Assembly (NCBI GenBank): GCA_016203345.1
Contig: JACQMZ010000090.1
Location: forward strand, 1-9,354
Source of the DNA: Candidatus Woesearchaeota archaeon
GTDB taxonomy: Archaea; Nanobdellota; Nanobdellia; Woesearchaeales; ARS49
Direction: 5' to 3'
DNA: 9,354 bases
Shown here: positions 5,840 through 9,354 of the stretch, piece by piece
Position numbering within the stretch: the stretch's first letter is position 1
How the letters are laid out: the number at the start of each line of letters is the position of its first letter
The notes under the pieces: model-generated
Told to the model about the DNA's origin: nothing
Database searches by the model: none
Seen by the model: only the letters and a program-made list of their open reading frames with translations
Position numbers and translations under genes: made by a program

Positions 5840-6574
5840 ATGCGCGTCCTCTCGATCATTCCCGCATACAATGAAGAAGCGACCATTGCGCGCATCGTGA
5901 AAGAAACAACGAAGTTCACGCCAGTTCTCGTGATTGACGACTGCAGTTCCGACAATACAGCCCAAACAGCACGACAGGCAGGATGCGAGACTTTGAGAAA
6001 TGAACGCAACCAAGGAAAAGGATTCAGTCTCCGCACAGGCTTTGCGTACGCCATCAAGAATAATTACGACGCAGTCATTACGCTTGACGCAGACGGAGAA
6101 CACAAGCCAGAAGAAATCCCACGATTCATCGAAGCCCTCCAGCAAGCAGATCTTATCGTTGGACAACGGAATGTCCAGCGCAGCAAAAGCAGAACCTTCC
6201 TCAACTGGTTCTCCACCTTTTTCATGCGATACGTTTTGCCTGACCTTGACGACACGCAATGCGGGTACCGAGCCATCAAAACAGACCTGCTCAAAAAAAT
6301 GAATTTCACCACTGACCGCTTTGATCTCGAACTGGAAATGCTGCTCGAAGCAACCAAACACCAAGCTCGCATCGCCGGACTTCCATTGCAACACCGCCCC
6401 ATCGCCAAAAGCCACCAAACAACCAAAGACTACGTCAGAATAAACAACCTGTTTGACAAATGGTGTCTGCGCAACATGCACCACCTCACGCTTCCCCTGC
6501 ACACCAAAGCGTTTTTATACGTCTCATGCTCTGTCGGAATTGCCATCGGCACCCTTGCGGAGAAACTCACATGA
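5840..6574 (+). CDS. Polyprenyl-phosphate glycosyltransferase, GT2 (DPM1-like)
   Basis: A 244-residue family-2 glycosyltransferase expected to load a sugar onto polyprenyl phosphate on the cytoplasmic side. Motifs: IIPAYNEE (6-13), VIDDCSSDNT (31-40), RNQGKGFSLRTGF (56-68), LDADGEHKPEEI (82-93) with the metal-binding Asp83/Asp85, DLDDTQCGYRAIK (135-147) and RFDLELEML (160-168). The DTQCGYR and FDLE signatures are shared with Dpm1/Alg5-type and archaeal AglJ/AglD-like enzymes. The charged tail ends in one hydrophobic stretch (about 224-240), perhaps a membrane anchor. It lacks the W-x-H-x-x-GSK signature of the Alg5-like enzyme at 713-1405, so the sugar may differ. The start follows the promoter at 5810-5817. 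Its stop overlaps the ATG of the first microprotein. Confidence 0.88.
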   Translation: MRVLSIIPAYNEEATIARIVKETTKFTPVLVIDDCSSDNTAQTARQAGCETLRNERNQGKGFSLRTGFAYAIKNNYDAVITLDADGEHKPEEIPRFIEALQQADLIVGQRNVQRSKSRTFLNWFSTFFMRYVLPDLDDTQCGYRAIKTDLLKKMNFTTDRFDLELEMLLEATKHQARIAGLPLQHRPIAKSHQTTKDYVRINNLFDKWCLRNMHHLTLPLHTKAFLYVSCSVGIAIGTLAEKLT

Positions 6575-6675
6575 GCACTGCCCTCATCATCACCCACATT
6601 CCCTATTATGCAGTCATCGTGGCAGGCATACTCACCCTCAGAACCATCAGGAAACAATTGGAACAACTCCCATGA
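6571..6675 (+). CDS. Single-span microprotein A (34 aa), coupled to the GT2 gene
   Basis: The ATG overlaps the GT2 stop as ATGA, with a CGGAG-like site in the preceding codons. The 34-residue product has one hydrophobic segment (about 5-23, with Pro11 near its start) and then a basic amphipathic tail, LRTIRKQLEQL (23-33). By the positive-inside rule the tail would be cytoplasmic. It resembles microprotein B, which follows it directly: both have an early Pro and the tail pattern x-I-R-K-[QE]-L-x-x-[LI]. I do not recognise a family. Coupling to a polyprenyl-phosphate glycosyltransferase suggests a small partner or regulator; that is inference. Confidence 0.6.
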   Translation: MSTALIITHIPYYAVIVAGILTLRTIRKQLEQLP

Positions 6676-6794
6676 CCACAGAACAAGCCATCCTCATCAC
6701 GCAACTACCCATAGCAGTTGGAATATTTCTCGGGGCATACGAGTTGTACAGAATCAGAAAAGAGCTCCAGCGAATCGCCAAACGAAAATCCTGA
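6672..6794 (+). CDS. Single-span microprotein B (40 aa), related to microprotein A
   Basis: The ATG again overlaps the previous stop as ATGA. The 40-residue product has a hydrophobic segment (about 6-23, Pro13) followed by ELYRIRKELQRI (24-35) and a basic end, KRKS. Aligned with microprotein A, the membrane segment has the same length and the post-membrane motif is nearly the same, so the two probably arose by duplication or form a pair. The ATGA linkage in two successive gaps makes chance open frames unlikely. Function unknown. Confidence 0.6.
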   Translation: MTTEQAILITQLPIAVGIFLGAYELYRIRKELQRIAKRKS

Positions 6795-6802
6795 GTTCGC
6801 TG

Positions 6803-6873
6803 AATATAATAAAGCTTTACATCATAATAGAGAGCTTTTATAAAAAGTTTGCTAGTATGATAGAAAGCTTTTG
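6803..6873. repeat. Three imperfect copies of an AT-rich repeat centred on AGCTTT
   Basis: Copies at 6803-6819, 6824-6840 and 6857-6873 share the pattern A-T-A/G-A-T-A-x-A-x-AGCTTT. The AGCT cores are 20 and 33 nt apart. The first and third contain the perfect palindrome AAAGCTTT. A TATA-like TTTATAAA (6837-6844) overlaps the second. They sit between the second microprotein and the ATPase remnant and may be the old promoter/operator region of that gene, or repeats that promoted its deletion. Confidence 0.4.
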
Positions 6874-7106
6874 AAGTGGACTTTGTGATAAAAGATGAAA
6901 AAACAATAAGAGAGATCATACAAGTAACTTACGCATCAAGCAAAAACGCCCTAAGAGAAAGGGAAATACGTTCACTGCTGAAGGCAAGCAAACAACTAAG
7001 ATGCAAGAATCTGACAGTCATCACTTGGGATTATGAAGCAGAAGAGAGTAACATAAGGTTTATACCATTTTGGAAATGGCTCATGAATAGTACCAAAAAT
7101 GGTTAA
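6864..7106 (+). pseudogene. Remnant of an archaeal AAA/DUF4143-type ATPase (C-terminal piece)
   Basis: The frame opens right after a TAG at 6861-6863 and runs to a stop at 7104-7106. It has no ATG and only an internal GTG (6876). The 80 codons match in style the C-terminal end of the archaeal ATPases with AAA_14 and DUF4143 domains: EVDFVIK near the start, then TREIIQVTY, REREIRSLLKASK, CKNLTVITWDYE and IRFIPFWKWL. Full-length members are around 400-500 residues, so the P-loop and most of the protein are gone. Base use differs from the neighbours: it is purine-rich, and G is about equal to C on the plus strand where the neighbours have far more C than G. That suggests a separate origin. Expression as a short protein from the GTG is possible but unlikely. 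The family match is from memory. Confidence 0.7.
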
Positions 7107-7137
7107 CATATTTACTAGAGTATTTTCAAGGTAAAAG

Positions 7138-7145
7138 TTTATAAG
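7138..7145 (+). promoter_or_regulatory. TATA box for the GT-C/GT4 operon
   Basis: TTTATAAG preceded by an A-rich GGTAAAAG that could act as the TFB recognition element. Its centre is 26.5 nt before the ATG at 7168, predicting a leaderless transcript. A GGTGGCG (7157-7163) lies just before the ATG and would help translation only if transcription started somewhat earlier. Confidence 0.7.
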
Positions 7146-7167
7146 AGACTTACCACGGTGGCGCTTC

Positions 7168-8676
7168 ATGAGAACAGGATGGGTGCTGGCAGTCCTCATA
7201 GTATGTGCGCTTTTTCTGCGCATATACGGCATCGAACGCGAGAGTCTGAGCGGCGATGAAGTATGGACGTACAACGCCACATTCGCGCCCACCACTTTTG
7301 CACGCGTTCTAGCCAACCACCGCGAACAAGGCGACACCAGCCCGCCATTGTACTATTTCCTGCTCAACGCGTACTCACGGATCGTGCCTCACACCAACGG
7401 ATACTACCGCGCCTTTGCAGCAATCCCAAACATACTCACCATACCAGTCCTCTACCTGTTTGTTCGGCTCTTTACCACTCCACAGACCGGGTTACTGGCA
7501 GCATTCCTCTGGACAATAAACCCATTGCAGATTTTTTACTCCAGATTCGGAAGGCCATACACCCTCTTTGTCCTGCTATCGCTGTTGTCCCTGCTGTTCT
7601 ACTTTCACGCGCAAAAAAAACCGCGCTGGTGGCTTGCGTATTTTGCGGCCGGCACAACAGCAGTATTCGTCCATTACTACGGCCTGTTCTTACATCTCGG
7701 AGTCTTAACTGCCACGCTCTGGTCGCACACTGAACTACGCTTTACGCACAAGTTTCTGACTCTAAACCGCAACGAAATCCGCATCAGCATTCCCCTCATG
7801 CGGTTTTCACTGTCATTTGGACTGCCAACCGCACTCCTTGCCAGCACTATTGGCACGATCAGCCTTCTTATGTCCTGGCTCGCCACACTCCCAAGACTCC
7901 AAAGCGCAGGACTGGCGTACTTCACAGCAGACCCGCAATACCTTGGGTTTCACAAATTCCTCACACTGCCCATTACTTTTACTGCAGGACACTATCTTAC
8001 CAGCGCAAATGTTGCACAACACCTTTTCCTACTGGCAGGAATTATCGTCCTCGTATACCCGCTCATACTCTACAGCCTAAAAACAAGCATGTCCACCAAC
8101 ACCCCGCCACGATGGCTCATCACGTACACCCTTGTCGTGCTCACTGCCAGCTACATAGTCATGAACACACTCGGCAGGTGGAAAACACACTACCTCCTGT
8201 TCCTCTCACCTCTTTTCTTTCTATGGCTGTCTCACGGAATTATCAAGAACAAAGCTCTGGGAAGCATCTGCCTCGCAGGCATCCTCCTGCTTTCCGTACC
8301 CCCAGTCGTTTCTTTGTACACCACATACTATTACCCCCCATGGCACGAAGCAGCAGCAATTATAACCGAACAATCCCGCCCCACAGACGCGCTTATCACC
8401 ACCAACCAACCACAAGAAGTCCTGCACCACATCACCACTCCGCTTAAGCATTACCAAACCGAGGAACTCTTCACTATTGATGGACGCACTCTTGCGGACG
8501 TTCTTCAAGAGCACGACCGCGCATGGCTTGTCTTTTTCCGCAACAACGACAACCAACACTGGAAGTGGAAGAAGCAATTAGAACAACTCAACGCGACCGT
8601 TTTGTATGAAACCAATTTTAACAACGCCACCAGCTATTACAACACAGGCCTCGAACTCTACCTGGTGAGTGCATGA
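7168..8676 (+). CDS. GT-C membrane glycosyltransferase (PMT_2-like)
   Basis: A 502-residue polytopic protein. After the first span (about 5-19) comes RESLSGDEVWT (24-34), with the Asp30-Glu31 acidic motif, then GDTSPPLYYFLL (55-66). This D-x-S-P-P-L-Y-Y pattern in the first outer loop is characteristic of PMT_2-type GT-C enzymes. A YSRFGRPYTLFVLL stretch starts a mid-protein span, and roughly ten spans lead to a hydrophilic C-terminal domain (about 385-502) likely on the outer side. Such enzymes use polyprenyl-phosphate sugars, which the GT2 enzymes of this window could supply. The leaderless start is set by the TATA box at 7138. Its stop overlaps the ATG of the GT4 gene (ATGA), so they form an operon. 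Confidence 0.87.
   Translation: MRTGWVLAVLIVCALFLRIYGIERESLSGDEVWTYNATFAPTTFARVLANHREQGDTSPPLYYFLLNAYSRIVPHTNGYYRAFAAIPNILTIPVLYLFVRLFTTPQTGLLAAFLWTINPLQIFYSRFGRPYTLFVLLSLLSLLFYFHAQKKPRWWLAYFAAGTTAVFVHYYGLFLHLGVLTATLWSHTELRFTHKFLTLNRNEIRISIPLMRFSLSFGLPTALLASTIGTISLLMSWLATLPRLQSAGLAYFTADPQYLGFHKFLTLPITFTAGHYLTSANVAQHLFLLAGIIVLVYPLILYSLKTSMSTNTPPRWLITYTLVVLTASYIVMNTLGRWKTHYLLFLSPLFFLWLSHGIIKNKALGSICLAGILLLSVPPVVSLYTTYYYPPWHEAAAIITEQSRPTDALITTNQPQEVLHHITTPLKHYQTEELFTIDGRTLADVLQEHDRAWLVFFRNNDNQHWKWKKQLEQLNATVLYETNFNNATSYYNTGLELYLVSA
8664..8668 (+). promoter_or_regulatory. Shine-Dalgarno site for the GT4 gene
   Basis: GGTGA, four nucleotides before the ATG at 8673 and inside the last codons of the GT-C gene. 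It is a standard archaeal ribosome site and fixes the start of the overlapping gene. Confidence 0.65.
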
Positions 8677-9354
8677 ACATAGCGATCAACACTTTAGGTC
8701 CAAGCAAAGTAAAAGCAGGAGTGGGAAATTACGTCTGCCACGTTGTTCACCAACTGGCACTTCTTGACAAAGTAAATACGTACTACATCATCATCAACAA
8801 AGACAACATGCACCAGTTCAATGATCTTCCACAGCACTTTCGAACCATCCGCGCCCCAACCCTGACAACAAACAAAACACTCCGCATTCTCTGGGAACAA
8901 ATCGCGATTCCCTACCTCTGCCACACGCACAACATAGACGTACTCCATTCGCCAGGATTTGTCGCACCCCTCTTCCTGCCCTGCAGGTCAGTTGTCACCA
9001 TCCACGACATGACGTTTTTCACACACCCAGACGTGCATGAACAATCAAAAATCGCGTACTTCAAACTCATGATTCCGCCCACAGTTCGAAAGGCAGATAT
9101 AGTCATAGCCGACTCCCACGCAACACACAAAGACATCTGCAGTCTCATCAACGTACCTGAACGCAAGGTACGAACCATTCCCCTTGCCGCGGAAATGAAA
9201 CAAATCAATGTAGGCGAGGCACGCGACTTCCTCCGCGACACATACGACATCACAAATCCCTTTATTCTTTTCGTCGGCATGATCGAACCACGCAAAAACG
9301 TCAAAGGCATCATCGAAGCGTACAGCAGACTGCACACAAGCCACCTTCTTGTTC
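8673..9354 (+). CDS. GT4-family glycosyltransferase, N-terminal part (cut by window edge)
   Basis: The frame is open to the right edge and gives 227 residues. It begins with the usual first beta strand and glycine-rich acceptor loop (GPSKVKAGVGNYV, 9-21). An IDVLHSPGF segment follows in the first Rossmann domain, then VVTIHDMTFFTHP, then ADIVIADSHAT, and FVGMIEPRKNVKGIIEAY at the domain junction. This layout is typical of GT-B fold GT4 enzymes (Glycos_transf_1 with a GT4-type N-domain), often mannosyl- or rhamnosyltransferases that extend glycans in the cytoplasm from nucleotide sugars. The catalytic E-x7-E motif would lie past the edge, so activity cannot be judged. Start: ATGA overlap with the GT-C gene plus GGTGA. 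Confidence 0.87.
   Translation, partial: MNIAINTLGPSKVKAGVGNYVCHVVHQLALLDKVNTYYIIINKDNMHQFNDLPQHFRTIRAPTLTTNKTLRILWEQIAIPYLCHTHNIDVLHSPGFVAPLFLPCRSVVTIHDMTFFTHPDVHEQSKIAYFKLMIPPTVRKADIVIADSHATHKDICSLINVPERKVRTIPLAAEMKQINVGEARDFLRDTYDITNPFILFVGMIEPRKNVKGIIEAYSRLHTSHLLV

Noticed and set aside
5813..6502. 229-codon open frame on the minus strand, antisense to the second GT2 gene
   Set aside because: No recognisable motif, no promoter or ribosome site in place, and the plus frame is a clear GT2 enzyme. A shadow frame.
1..9354. CRISPR array, insertion sequence or integrase
   Set aside because: No regularly spaced repeats, transposase motifs or terminal inverted repeats were seen; the only repeats are the three short AGCTTT copies and the short duplicated words in the RNA candidate.

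Overview
The window reads as a piece of an archaeal chromosome, possibly DPANN-like, that is almost entirely devoted to building and moving lipid-linked surface glycans. Three things point to archaea. AT-rich TATA boxes lie a constant 25-27 nt upstream of start codons, which is the leaderless arrangement. Internal operon genes are joined by ATGA overlaps or GGTG/GGAGG ribosome sites. A decayed gene matches the C-terminus of the archaeal AAA/DUF4143-type ATPases. The taxonomic placement is inference; no rRNA or marker gene is present.

Layout: (1) 1-337, minus: start of a GT-C membrane glycosyltransferase that runs off the left edge. (2) 338-712: a gene-free stretch with a GC-rich element (about 67% G+C over 441-600) that folds on paper into a closed multi-branch RNA of about 185 nt, with its own TATA box. 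(3) 713-2741, minus: a two-gene operon of a GT-C glycosyltransferase and an Alg5-like dolichyl-phosphate glucosyltransferase. (4) 2742-2792: a divergent promoter with one palindromic TATA box serving both directions. (5) 2793-3074, plus: a small exported six-cysteine protein. (6) 3013-4369, minus: an operon of two small membrane proteins and a GT-C-like polytopic protein; its end overlaps the cysteine protein tail to tail. (7) 4452-6794, plus: an O-antigen ligase/polymerase-like protein, a polyprenyl-phosphate glycosyltransferase with its own promoter, and two related single-span microproteins (34 and 40 aa) joined by ATGA overlaps. (8) 6795-7106: AT-rich repeats and an ATPase gene remnant. 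(9) 7168-9354, plus: a GT-C glycosyltransferase and a GT4 glycosyltransferase cut by the right edge.

How they could work together (inference from families): the two GT2 enzymes charge polyprenyl phosphate with single sugars on the cytoplasmic side. The GT-C enzymes use such lipid-linked sugars on the outer side. The GT4 enzyme extends glycans from nucleotide sugars inside. The Wzy_C protein polymerises chains or transfers them to an acceptor. No oligosaccharyltransferase (AglB) or flippase is visible here.

The plus strand is rich in A and C whichever strand is coding, so minus genes read G/T-rich and plus genes A/C-rich. The ATPase remnant departs from this. The most interesting unexplained item is the structured RNA candidate at about 427-614, followed by the tandem microproteins and the symmetric divergent promoter.
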